Shown: in pieces, positions 51,139 through 59,287 of the stretch | Layout: every line of letters starts with the position of its first letter | Numbering within the stretch: the first letter of the stretch is position 1 | Source: CF-113 sp050695155 | Lineage (GTDB): Bacteria > Chloroflexota > Ktedonobacteria > Ktedonobacterales > Ktedonobacteraceae | Length of the DNA: 64,000 nucleotides | Reading direction: 5' to 3' | NCBI GenBank assembly: GCA_050695155.1 | Contig: JBOGTO010000437.1 | Coordinates: 1 to 64,000, forward strand | Position numbers and translations under genes: made by a program | The notes under the pieces: generated by a model | Seen by the model: only the letters and a program-made list of their open reading frames with translations | The model's database searches: none | What the model was told of the DNA's origin: nothing

Positions 51139-52542
51139 ATGAGTGTGTTTGTTCTTGATCAGCATCATTGTCCACTCGATCCGTGCTCTGAAAAACGGGC
51201 GAGGCTGTTGCGGGAGCGTGGGCGAGCAGTGGTTCACCGCATCCAACCATATACCATCCGCCTCAAAGACCGGTGCGTCCAGGAGAGCGTGGTGCATCCC
51301 TACGTGCTCAAATTCGATCCAGGGAGCAAGGCGACCGGCGTGGCACTGGCGCGCGAGGAGCAGACGCTATCTGGCCCGGTGCATCATGCCGTGTTCCTGG
51401 CTGAGATCACTCATCGTGGCATGCAGATCCACGAACGTCTGCACAAACGGGCGGGCTACCGAAGGCGGCGCAGATCCGCCAACCTGCGGTACCGGTCGCC
51501 CAGGTTTTCCAACCGCCGTCGGCGCAAAGGCTGGCTGCCCCCCTCTATCGAGAGCAGGATTGGCAATGTACTCTCCTGGACGGCTCGCTTGCAACGCTGG
51601 TGTCCTATCAGTCGGCTCGCGGTCGAGCGGACCAAATTTAATCCGCAACTGTTGGACAACCCAACCCTCACGAACCTGGACTATCAAAGAGGAACCCTGT
51701 TCGGCTGGGAACTGCGCGCATATGTCCTGGCAAGGTGGCACTATCAGTGTGCCTATTGCGAAGCGAACACGGTGCCTCTGGAACTCGATCATGTGGTGCC
51801 TCGCAGCCGACATGGGTCAGATCGCGTGAGCAACCTGGTCGCGTGCTGCCGCCCCTGCAATGAACGCAAAGGCAATCTGCCACTTGAGCAGTTTCTTGAG
51901 GAGCGGCCTGCTGTGCTCTCTCGTATTCAGGCGCAGCGCAAAACACCCCTACGGGATGCGGCGGCGATGAACGCTGTGCGCTATGCACTGGTCGAGCGGC
52001 TGAATGCCACAGGGCTGCCTGTCGAAGCAAGTTCCGGAGGACGGACCTCATGGAATCGCGAGCAGTTTGGTATGCCGAAAGCGCATGCGCTCGATGCGCT
52101 GTGCGTGGGGCAGATCGCCGGAATCCAGAGAGGACAGCAGCGCACGCTCGTGATCGCGGGTACGGGGCGCGGAATGTACTGCCGCACCAATGTGGATGCC
52201 TCTGGCTTCCCACGGGGCTATTTGCCACGTCAGAAGCGGATACATGGGTTCCAGACCGGGGACCTGGTGGAAGCGCAGGTGCCTGAGCCACGCAAGACGG
52301 CGGGTCGGCATCGGGGGCGCGTCGCCGTGCGCACGAGCGGGTCGTTTCGCGTCGGACGGATCGATGGGATCAGGTGGAAGTATTGTCGCATGGTTCAGAG
52401 GGGGGATGGGTATGATTATCAGCTTCAGGAGCAGGCAGCGGACGCTTCCTCCCCGACGATGAAGCCGTGGGGCCTCCGCGCCGAGGAAAGGGTGAGGAAT
52501 AAAGGCGATGGCAGCATTTCAGTTTTACACGATGTCCGGTGA
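51139..52542 (+). CDS. iscB: IscB 1, RNA-guided nuclease of the IS200/IS605-associated type
   Basis: 467 aa from the ATG at 51139. It shows PLMP-like N-terminus (MSVFVLDQHHCPLDP), RuvC-I Asp60 (LKFDPGSKATG), an arginine-rich bridge helix (RRRRRSANLRYRS), RuvC-II Glu163, HNH with CAYC (204-207), His218 (LELDHVVPRS) and CRPC (237-240), and RuvC-III His316/Asp319 (KAHALDALCVG). All catalytic residues are intact. The family cuts double-stranded DNA guided by omega RNA; it is the ancestor of Cas9. No transposase is present, so the element is probably mobilised in trans. The C-terminal 30 residues run on past the usual end. Confidence 0.95.
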   Translation: MSVFVLDQHHCPLDPCSEKRARLLRERGRAVVHRIQPYTIRLKDRCVQESVVHPYVLKFDPGSKATGVALAREEQTLSGPVHHAVFLAEITHRGMQIHERLHKRAGYRRRRRSANLRYRSPRFSNRRRRKGWLPPSIESRIGNVLSWTARLQRWCPISRLAVERTKFNPQLLDNPTLTNLDYQRGTLFGWELRAYVLARWHYQCAYCEANTVPLELDHVVPRSRHGSDRVSNLVACCRPCNERKGNLPLEQFLEERPAVLSRIQAQRKTPLRDAAAMNAVRYALVERLNATGLPVEASSGGRTSWNREQFGMPKAHALDALCVGQIAGIQRGQQRTLVIAGTGRGMYCRTNVDASGFPRGYLPRQKRIHGFQTGDLVEAQVPEPRKTAGRHRGRVAVRTSGSFRVGRIDGIRWKYCRMVQRGDGYDYQLQEQAADASSPTMKPWGLRAEERVRNKGDGSISVLHDVR

Positions 52543-52897
52543 GAACCAGGCAGCTTTACGAAACAACCCGCGCCGATGCGTGGCGCTGCTTCGTCCCTGC
52601 AAGCCGCTGGCTGATCGGCTGTCTATGACAGGTGGTATCTACGCCCCACTTAGCGCAGACGATGAGCTATTGCTCCAGGACTTTCACCTCGTTGCGCAGT
52701 CGTTCCAGAACTATCAGCATGAGGGAGCTTTTGACGGGATATGTCAACAAGCCGGGCTGCTCCATAGTGATGCGGGCTTGCTGGAAGGCCGTGTAGAGAC
52801 GCTCTACCGCCAGCGTGAGCCAGCGCTGTACGAGGCGGAGACCATCTCGATCCTGGAGCAGTGGTTACACAACGAAGAAAAAGAAGGTGAGGAATAA
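52508..52897 (+). CDS. Hypothetical protein, 129 aa
   Basis: It overlaps the IscB tail by 35 bp. The second half is a clean helical domain (LLLQDFHLVAQSFQNYQ, LEGRVETLYRQREPALYEAE). Its ribosome site is unclear. It probably belonged to the gene row before IscB inserted. No family is recognised. Confidence 0.6.
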   Translation: MAAFQFYTMSGENQAALRNNPRRCVALLRPCKPLADRLSMTGGIYAPLSADDELLLQDFHLVAQSFQNYQHEGAFDGICQQAGLLHSDAGLLEGRVETLYRQREPALYEAETISILEQWLHNEEKEGEE

Positions 52898-52898
52898 G

Positions 52899-53360
52899 AT
52901 GAGCGAATTGACGGAGGTTGTGCGAGAATTGGAGCCGCGATTACTCGAAACGCTCGTGCAGATCCACATTACCTCTGATGGGAGCCGGGCAGAGGCGAAA
53001 CTCTCGTTCAGCTTGTTTGGACCGCCAGGCATCGGGAAACGTATTGGGCCATATGCTATCTCCATCGACACGAATACCTTGACAGAGGGGATTAGCATGC
53101 ATGGAATCGAACGCTACCCAGATCGCATGGTGGAGATCGAGGCATCAATGCCTATGGAGGACCAGCTTCGCGCCCTGCATGCCAGCGGTCTGGTCGGCGG
53201 CCTCGACGTGATTCGGCTTGATGCCGATACTGAAGCAGCCAGGCAACAGCATGCACTGGTCTCGTGGGTAGTAAAAACACACGCCGCCTCACAGGCAGAG
53301 CGCTTGGCCTGGTCGCAGTCGCTACGACGGAAACAGCAATTATCAGGTGGAAACTCATGA
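52899..53360 (+). CDS. Hypothetical protein, 153 aa
   Basis: GGTGAGG precedes the ATG, which follows the previous stop by one base. Beta-rich N-terminus (LVQIHITSDGSRAEAKLSFSLF, key words LSFSLFGPPG) and helical end (ALVSWVVKTHAASQAERLAW). No family is recognised. Confidence 0.6.
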   Translation: MSELTEVVRELEPRLLETLVQIHITSDGSRAEAKLSFSLFGPPGIGKRIGPYAISIDTNTLTEGISMHGIERYPDRMVEIEASMPMEDQLRALHASGLVGGLDVIRLDADTEAARQQHALVSWVVKTHAASQAERLAWSQSLRRKQQLSGGNS

Positions 53361-53407
53361 ACGGAGACCCGTTTCTCCCTGATTAGCCTAGAATGGAGCA
53401 TGACAAC

Positions 53408-54202
53408 ATGGCAAAGAAAAAACCATTCTCAGAAGCACTCCTTGAGTTAGTTAAGGCCAATCCTGGAGAGATCTTCACTCTCACCCCTGAACAATTGGCA
53501 GAGCGAACAGGCTACTCCATTGATGAGGCGCGAGACTACTACCAGGGGATTGCCGCAGAGAAGCGGCGACGAGCCGAACAAGAAGAAGAAGTGAGGATTC
53601 GTGACTCGGAAGCGGATGTCATTACCTATATCCCATCGAGTCAGCATGTACGCATTATGTATTATCCTCATCTCGGAGAGGTGAAGATTGAGAGTACGTA
53701 TCAGAGGAAGCGGAAATATGCTCAAAAAACCGAGCGATGGGGAAACGAGGAGGATAGTGTTCTCCTTTCCGCTCAGGACAGCATTGAGATTGGCATCTAT
53801 CTCTCTGGATTGCAGCCACACATCAGGGATACGCAGGCGAGAATCGCATCGAAACCAGACCCAACAGAACCAGAACTTCCAGAAACCTACCTCCCTCTTT
53901 TGACACCTCCTGATAGAATGCGGCTCTCTGACTTTGCCCGGATGCATGGCATCTCTGCGACCGAGGCAGTCAAATACTTTGACAGGCATTTGATCGCTGG
54001 TGAAAGAGAACGAAACTCCTTTAGCTATTCCGGGAAAACGGTGGACAGCGTGTTCATTTACTCACAAGGCAAAAGAGATGCATGGCAGCACCTTCATGAC
54101 TTACCTGGATTTCATAGGTGTCCGCAGTGCCCACATGAAGTAGAGGAGGAGAACGAAGAACAAGCGAACACGCACTCAGACGTCCAGGACCTGGAGCCTT
54201 GA
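53408..54202 (+). CDS. Hypothetical protein, 264 aa, with two HTH-like segments
   Basis: GGAGC precedes this ATG (an earlier ATG at 53393 has no site). Residues about 20-50 (FTLTPEQLAERTGYSIDEAR) and 180-210 (MRLSDFARMHGISATEAVKYF) both look like helix-turn-helix units. The C-terminus has CPQCPHE, a possible metal site, then an acidic tail. It lies directly upstream of the parABS region and could be its regulator. Confidence 0.6.
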   Translation: MAKKKPFSEALLELVKANPGEIFTLTPEQLAERTGYSIDEARDYYQGIAAEKRRRAEQEEEVRIRDSEADVITYIPSSQHVRIMYYPHLGEVKIESTYQRKRKYAQKTERWGNEEDSVLLSAQDSIEIGIYLSGLQPHIRDTQARIASKPDPTEPELPETYLPLLTPPDRMRLSDFARMHGISATEAVKYFDRHLIAGERERNSFSYSGKTVDSVFIYSQGKRDAWQHLHDLPGFHRCPQCPHEVEEENEEQANTHSDVQDLEP

Positions 54203-54261
54203 ACAGTGATGAAGCCCTTCGCCTGGCCGCCCTGGTCTGCAAGATCGCGCTCTGGAAGGAT

Positions 54262-54339
54262 TGTCTGTAGTTACAGACACTGATCAAAACGTAAAGGCGA
54301 GGAAAATTATGGTATACTCCTGTCTGTAGCTACAGACAG
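54262..54339. promoter_or_regulatory. parS-like palindromes and parA promoter
   Basis: TGTCTGTA and TACAGACA flank GT at 54262-54279. A perfect 20-bp palindrome, CTGTCTGTAGCTACAGACAG, lies at 54320-54339. A third copy is inside parB at 56188-56205. A TATACT -10 box at 54313-54318 directly abuts the second palindrome, so ParB or ParA binding there would repress parAB. Confidence 0.8.
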
Positions 54340-54361
54340 CATGGAGAAAGGAGACCACCTG

Positions 54362-55279
54362 ATGGCTGCACGAGTTCTATATATCGGAGGTTCTAAAGGC
54401 GGTACCGGAAAGACAACCACAGCGCAAAATCTGGCCGACAAATTTATGACGATGGGGAAACGAGTTTTGGGAATAGACGGCGACGGATCGGCAAGTTGGA
54501 GTCATTTGAATGGCCTGTTCCCAAAAAAGGGGCGTCCCAATCTCTATACTGCTATCAGCCAGCTCACCAGTTCTTTTGAGGCGAGATTGCCAATTTATCA
54601 TCTGCCATCAGGATTGCATTTTATCCCATCAAGTTCAGCACTGCATAAAGTCGTCGTTGACATTGCCAGCGTGGATCGACGAGAATACGTCCTGCAACAG
54701 CTTCTGGCTCCTGTACTAGATCGCTATGACATTATCATTATCGATTGCCCACCGGCGCTCAATTCATGGACGACCAATATCTTTGCGGTCTCTGGAGAAG
54801 GAATTATCACGGTACAAATTGAGCCGCTGGGCATTGCCTCGGCAGGCGCGGTGCTCGAATATCTCCAGGGTCTTCAAAAACGCGGAGTTTTAGAGCATGA
54901 TCTCAAGCTCTCCGGTGCTCTCATTACCATGATCGACTCGCGTACTCTGCTTCACCGCGAAATGGCAAACGTTGCTCAGAAGGAATTAGGGAAGCATATC
55001 AACTTTTTTGCAACGCGCATTGAACGCACTATTCAGTTCCCTGAAGCGCAATACTTCGGACAGGCCATCACAACCTACAATCCAGACAGCAAGGGCTCTG
55101 CTGCTTATCAGGCCCTGGCACAAGAAGTGCTGGCGGGAACATGCCAGAGTCGCGTGTCTGACCTGCGGGTTCCCGCAGGCTTCGCCGATCAGCTCCTCCT
55201 ATCTGCATCGTCGGTCGAAGAGCAGACAGGGGAGGGTGGAACTGAACTTACCTGGGAGGAAATCGATGTCCACGTTTAA
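54362..55279 (+). CDS. parA: ParA-type partition ATPase
   Basis: 305 aa; GAAAGGAGA precedes this ATG. The deviant Walker A SKGGTGKTT, with signature Lys12, Walker A' LGIDGDG, and Walker B IIIIDCPPALNSW are ParA/MinD hallmarks. A helix-turn-helix N-terminal extension is absent, so it is a type Ib-like or chromosomal-type ParA and probably does not repress by itself. With ParB and parS it positions the replicon on the nucleoid. Overlaps parB by 14 bp. Confidence 0.92.
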   Translation: MAARVLYIGGSKGGTGKTTTAQNLADKFMTMGKRVLGIDGDGSASWSHLNGLFPKKGRPNLYTAISQLTSSFEARLPIYHLPSGLHFIPSSSALHKVVVDIASVDRREYVLQQLLAPVLDRYDIIIIDCPPALNSWTTNIFAVSGEGIITVQIEPLGIASAGAVLEYLQGLQKRGVLEHDLKLSGALITMIDSRTLLHREMANVAQKELGKHINFFATRIERTIQFPEAQYFGQAITTYNPDSKGSAAYQALAQEVLAGTCQSRVSDLRVPAGFADQLLLSASSVEEQTGEGGTELTWEEIDVHV

Positions 55280-56495
55280 GAAAGCCATCAGAGAGCGCAA
55301 TAAACAGAAGCCATCAGAGGGAAAAGAAGCAGGTGAGGATGCTCTTGTTGTAGTGAACACTGCCAGCACCCCTGATACCACTCAAGAGCCTGAAACCCCT
55401 CAAAGGGATGGAGACGAGCAGTTCTATGGAGATGATCAGGCAGACAGCCGAACGAAGCAGAAATCGCAACGTGCCATCCCGGTAGACCGCATTCTTCCCA
55501 ATCGCTACCAGAAACGGCTCGATTTTAATGAGGAAAAGCTCCTGGAGCTTGCGAAGGGAATGAAAGAGCATGGATTTGTAGGCCCTGGTGTGCCAGTCCG
55601 TGCTCATCCCACTCTTCCTCATACCTATGAGTTAGTATGGGGAGAACGCCGCTGGCGAGCTGCGAAGCTTGCAGGACTTACCGCCGTTCCATGTGAAGTG
55701 AGTACTTATTCTGATGCTGACATGATAGAACTGGGTCTCTTGGAAAATATCCAGCGCGAGGACCTGAGCAACATGGAGGAGGGGCGGGCATTCACAAGCC
55801 TACTGGAACTGAAGGATGGCCAGGGAAAGGCTAAATATTCGATCCGGTACTTAGCGCAGCGACTCGGAAAGGATAAGAGCTATATCGAGGACCGCCTCCA
55901 GTATGTTCGTGTCCCCGAAGACGTGCAGCGGCTCGCGATTGAGCAGCCCAATGTCTCACCAAGAATCATTCGCGAACTCGGCGAGTTATCGAAAGTGCTG
56001 GAGCCGGAAGAGCGCAGCCCAGTCATTGAAGGTGTTCGCGAGGGAAAGCTCCGAATAGAGGATGTCCGTGAAATCCGCAGGGATGTTGAGGAGCATGCCA
56101 GGAAACCTTTTTCTTCTGAGCCAACAACTTCCAGCTCACAACCAGGCGTTAAACAACCGTCGGCAAGCTCAATCCTCCCTGTTGCAATGTCTGTAGCTAC
56201 AGACAGTTTGCTTTCCTCTCCACCAATCACAGAGCAAGGAGGAAGAGTTCAGGAGCCAGAACGCTCTACGCCTATCCCACCCAGCCCCTTGACCTCGGCG
56301 TCGGCAATGATGGTCAGCGTCTTTGAGAAGTCGTTGAAGCGGGATAATGAAGCTTTGGAACGCATCTTCCAACGTATTATTGCTACTTTTGAGACATTGA
56401 CCGAGGATGAACAAAAAGTTCTCAGGCAACATGTCAAACGATGGGGCAAAACTATTCAGGAACTCATATCCAAACTTGAACCGGAAGAGCAGTAA
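55266..56495 (+). CDS. parB: ParB-type centromere-binding protein
   Basis: 409 aa, GGGAGGAAATCG before the ATG. Residues about 60-150 form the ParB/Srx-like CTP-binding domain (VDRILPNRYQKR, ELVWGERRWRAAKLAGL, LGLLENIQREDL). An HTH follows (SIRYLAQRLGKDKSYIEDRL). The C-terminal region (about 270-409) is long, partly low-complexity, and ends in a helical domain. A parS-like palindrome lies within the coding sequence at 56188-56205. Overlap with parA couples them. Confidence 0.92.
   Translation: MSTFKKAIRERNKQKPSEGKEAGEDALVVVNTASTPDTTQEPETPQRDGDEQFYGDDQADSRTKQKSQRAIPVDRILPNRYQKRLDFNEEKLLELAKGMKEHGFVGPGVPVRAHPTLPHTYELVWGERRWRAAKLAGLTAVPCEVSTYSDADMIELGLLENIQREDLSNMEEGRAFTSLLELKDGQGKAKYSIRYLAQRLGKDKSYIEDRLQYVRVPEDVQRLAIEQPNVSPRIIRELGELSKVLEPEERSPVIEGVREGKLRIEDVREIRRDVEEHARKPFSSEPTTSSSQPGVKQPSASSILPVAMSVATDSLLSSPPITEQGGRVQEPERSTPIPPSPLTSASAMMVSVFEKSLKRDNEALERIFQRIIATFETLTEDEQKVLRQHVKRWGKTIQELISKLEPEEQ
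56188..56205. promoter_or_regulatory. parS-like palindrome inside parB
   Basis: TGTCTGTAGC and TACAGACA form an 18-bp perfect palindrome inside a linker-coding part of parB, identical in its core to the copy at 54320-54339. Confidence 0.7.
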
Positions 56496-56520
56496 GCAAC
56501 AGGAAAGAGGGGTATCTCTG

Positions 56521-56769
56521 ATGGATGATATCGACGAACTGCTCGAACCACTGCGAAGCTTCTACGCCAGTCTTGCGAAGCTTCACGAGATGTCTGGGCC
56601 TGAAATGCTTCTCCCTGGGAGAGTCGAGACCTACCACAGCACCTTGGAAGATGCCTACGCCGCCTACAGCAAAATTGAAACCAAGGTGGATGAACTGGGC
56701 CAGCAGCTAGAAGCGGAACATGCCCGGTTAGACGCGGGGGTGAAAAAGTATGGCGAGCGGGGTAATTAA
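56521..56769 (+). CDS. Small coiled-coil protein, 82 aa
   Basis: AAAGAGGGG precedes the ATG 25 bp after parB. Helical throughout (YSKIETKVDELGQQLEAEHARL). Probably co-transcribed with parAB. No family is recognised. Confidence 0.6.
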   Translation: MDDIDELLEPLRSFYASLAKLHEMSGPEMLLPGRVETYHSTLEDAYAAYSKIETKVDELGQQLEAEHARLDAGVKKYGERGN

Positions 56770-57157
56770 CATCCCATCACTCCACTACCAGAAACGTTTC
56801 AGATGCTTCTGGACTCTGGGGTAGAGCCACAGTATCCGGTGAATGAACACAAAACGTCGACCGAAACTGTACTCAGATTCAGATACCTCCACCATGTATT
56901 GTGGTTGTACCGACTCTGGCAGAAGCGTGGAAGAAAGCTATCCCAGCTATTACCGCTTTTGTCACATCAGGGAAGAATAGCGATGGCAATGAGAGAGACC
57001 CGCCTGCGCGGCGCGGGAAGTAGGAAAGAACAGAGACCGCCTGGAATGGAGTATTCTGCGGGACGCACGCCTTCTCAGTCACGTTTTCTATCCTTCCGAC
57101 GGTAGCCTTGCGCCTGGACGCAGCCGGGAAAGAGAGAAACGTTTCGAGGGTTGCACT
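56770..57157. other. Gap with no clear gene
   Basis: A 100-aa frame (56803-57105) exists but has no ribosome site and no recognisable domain; an internal ATG at about 56982 could encode a basic 40-aa peptide. I see no other structure here. Confidence 0.4.
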
Positions 57158-57832
57158 ATGAAACAACTGATCACCGATCTGGCTCTACTTGTCGTTTTTG
57201 GATGCTTCGTCATCATCGTCGCTGCCAGTCTCCCGCCCGGGGTGATCCTCTGGGTCGCCGACCATCTGCCCTCCGGTATCGTCCCGTTGCTGTTTCAACT
57301 GGTGGCCCTGGCGCGGTCGCTCATGGCCTCGAAGAGCGGCGGACTGGTCTTCACCGTCGGGTTCGTTGGCCTGGGATACTTTGTCTTTTTCCATTCGTGG
57401 CGGCGCGGGAAGCGCGCCTGGTCGCTCGGCCAGGTCGCAACGGTACGCACACCTTCCTTCCCAGCGTACTCGACACCAACCGCTTCTTCTGTCGGCGGTG
57501 TGCGCCTCAGTCCCATCGAAGAGGCATTCTGGGAGGCCTGGCAAGCATCTTGCTCCATCCCCCTGATTCCACAGTACAAGATCGGCAAATACCGAGTCGA
57601 CTTCGCGCACGAACCGAGCATGACTATTATCGAACTAGACGGCTTTCGTGCCCACTCCAGCACGGATTCCATCGCGCACGACCGTCGTCGTCAGCGCGAG
57701 ATCGAGGCTCTGGGCTGGCACTTCATTCGCTTCGGAGGCAAAGAGATTAAGCAAAACTTGCAGACCTGCGTAGAAGAAGCGGAGCAGGGTATCCGTAAGC
57801 GCATACACAGCAACCTCTACCAGCAGTGGTAG
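57158..57832 (+). CDS. Membrane-anchored DUF559/Vsr-like nuclease
   Basis: 224 aa. Two hydrophobic segments near the N-terminus (LALLVVFGCFVIIVAASL and LVFTVGFVGLGYFVFF) anchor it. Residues about 115-215 are the same PD-(D/E)xK domain as at 9944: KYRVDFAHEPSMTIIELDG, then HDRRRQREIEALGWHFIRFGG. Catalytic Asp and Glu positions are kept. A nuclease held at the membrane could act on incoming DNA. Its ribosome site is weak. Confidence 0.75.
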   Translation: MKQLITDLALLVVFGCFVIIVAASLPPGVILWVADHLPSGIVPLLFQLVALARSLMASKSGGLVFTVGFVGLGYFVFFHSWRRGKRAWSLGQVATVRTPSFPAYSTPTASSVGGVRLSPIEEAFWEAWQASCSIPLIPQYKIGKYRVDFAHEPSMTIIELDGFRAHSSTDSIAHDRRRQREIEALGWHFIRFGGKEIKQNLQTCVEEAEQGIRKRIHSNLYQQW

Positions 57833-58195
57833 GGCGTGCGAGTTCGGTTCGCCAGTGCGACTGAGAAGACGCCTGTGAGCAGATCAAGGCACCGGAGGCG
57901 AGCTTGCTCAGCAGCTCGAAGTAGAACGGACCTACTCGAACAGCACCGTCAAGCGAGTGCTGGGAGAGATTGGTACAAGAACATGGCCTGTGTCTACTAC
58001 AGGCAACAGCGATTGCTTGATGGAGACGCTTTTTGAAAAGAAACGCCAAACGCTCTATGATGAAGAGGGTCAGAGATTTCTCGCCTTCGTCTGGGCAGCT
58101 CGCCCAGCGCGCTGCCAGTCGATCCTGACAGGCAGGAGAGTCGCAGGTGAGGCACAAGAAGAAGGAAAGCGTTTCACCAGAGGAAAGGGCAACAC
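57833..58195. other. Gap with a doubtful short frame
   Basis: A frame from about 58020 to 58220 (beginning METLFEKKRQTLYDEE) overlaps the next gene by 25 bp and has a poor ribosome site. It may be a short gene of 66 aa or chance. Nothing else is evident. Confidence 0.3.
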
Positions 58196-58900
58196 ATGCC
58201 AGAGAAAGAGAAAAAGCTGACCGCCAGCGAAGTAGCGATCAAGACGGCCGTTATTGAGGTCAAAGTCCTTCAAATAGGCAACCGCCAGTTCACCCTCTCC
58301 GTTTTTGATCAGCTCGAAGAAGAGCCGGTGATCGATCCCGATACGGGGAAACTGTGTGGAACCGCGTGGGGCCGAGTCAATCGCCACACGAATTGCAAAG
58401 AACTCACCAAACGCGACCTGGAGCATCTGCACATCATCTGGCAAAAAGGCAATGAGCTGAGGAAATGTATTGCCGCCATTCCCTGGCAGGCGACCGATAG
58501 CATCGCGCGCCATGACGAGATGGTGAAGCTTGTTCCCTGTTCCTACTTTCAGAAACTTGAATATCGCAACATGCTGGCGGAGCTTTGGATGAAAGCGCGT
58601 ATTCTGGCGGGGTACCGTTTTGATGTTGGCTGGAACAACCCTCCTATCCCATTCAACATTGCCGACAATCGATTTGAACTCAGGCTGAGTCATACTATTA
58701 CATCAGCGGCCCGCACAGGCGCTGCAAGCTACCTGCCGGAGTTTCGCCAAGATCTCAAGCACCACATTGGATCGACACAGGTGGCAGCGGTCGAGCGCTA
58801 TCTGATCGACGCTGCCAGCGAGGTTGGAAAGTTCGTCACGACCTGGCTGAAATCCTACGAGCAGCTCACGAAACTCGACCAACTATTCATCGCCGTATAA
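58196..58900 (+). CDS. Hypothetical protein, 234 aa
   Basis: GAGGAAAGGG precedes the ATG. N-terminal beta-rich segment (VLQIGNRQFTLSVFDQLEE) then helices (ELTKRDLEHLHIIWQKGNEL). No family is recognised. It is the last plus-strand gene before the convergent umuDC pair. Confidence 0.65.
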   Translation: MPEKEKKLTASEVAIKTAVIEVKVLQIGNRQFTLSVFDQLEEEPVIDPDTGKLCGTAWGRVNRHTNCKELTKRDLEHLHIIWQKGNELRKCIAAIPWQATDSIARHDEMVKLVPCSYFQKLEYRNMLAELWMKARILAGYRFDVGWNNPPIPFNIADNRFELRLSHTITSAARTGAASYLPEFRQDLKHHIGSTQVAAVERYLIDAASEVGKFVTTWLKSYEQLTKLDQLFIAV

Positions 58901-59287
58901 ACGCCAACCTCAGTAAGGTGCCAGAAAGCAGGAATGCCGACACATGAACAGGCCGGAAACGTCCCGACTTCATGGGATTGACATCTCCCTCTCTAAAAGC
59001 GCATGACTCCCTTTCGCGCAGAAAGCTAGTCATTTGTTGCACTAAATAACTGGCTTCCAAAAAGACGCCTCCTTGATCCAGTTCATAGAAGCAGCCATTA
59101 CGCTGTAATACATGACTCATTAGTCTCTTTCTCTGAAGAAATCCAGCTCATCCAATTTGCTACAGATCAACAAGCTCAAATAGTCTAAAAGCCGTCGAAA
59201 AGCGGTCTAAAAACAGTTTCTTCTAGCAACCAGATCGATGTTAGACAATTCGCCGCATGCTCCATTCCTCTTCAAGCGGCATTTCCA
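58901..59287. other. Convergent intergenic region with a 34-bp element
   Basis: Between two converging transcripts. It contains the 34-bp element at 59023-59056 and A/T-rich sequence. I found no clear terminator hairpin for umuC. Confidence 0.4.
59023..59056. repeat. 34-bp 13-8-13 inverted-repeat element
   Basis: The left arm is AAGCTAGTCATTT, the spacer GTTGCACT, the right arm AAATAACTGGCTT. Unlike the copies at 43774 and 44819 it is not in front of a gene start, which weakens a pure operator explanation. Confidence 0.65.

Noticed and set aside
56803..57105. 100-aa frame behind parB
   Set aside because: No ribosome site, no recognisable pattern.
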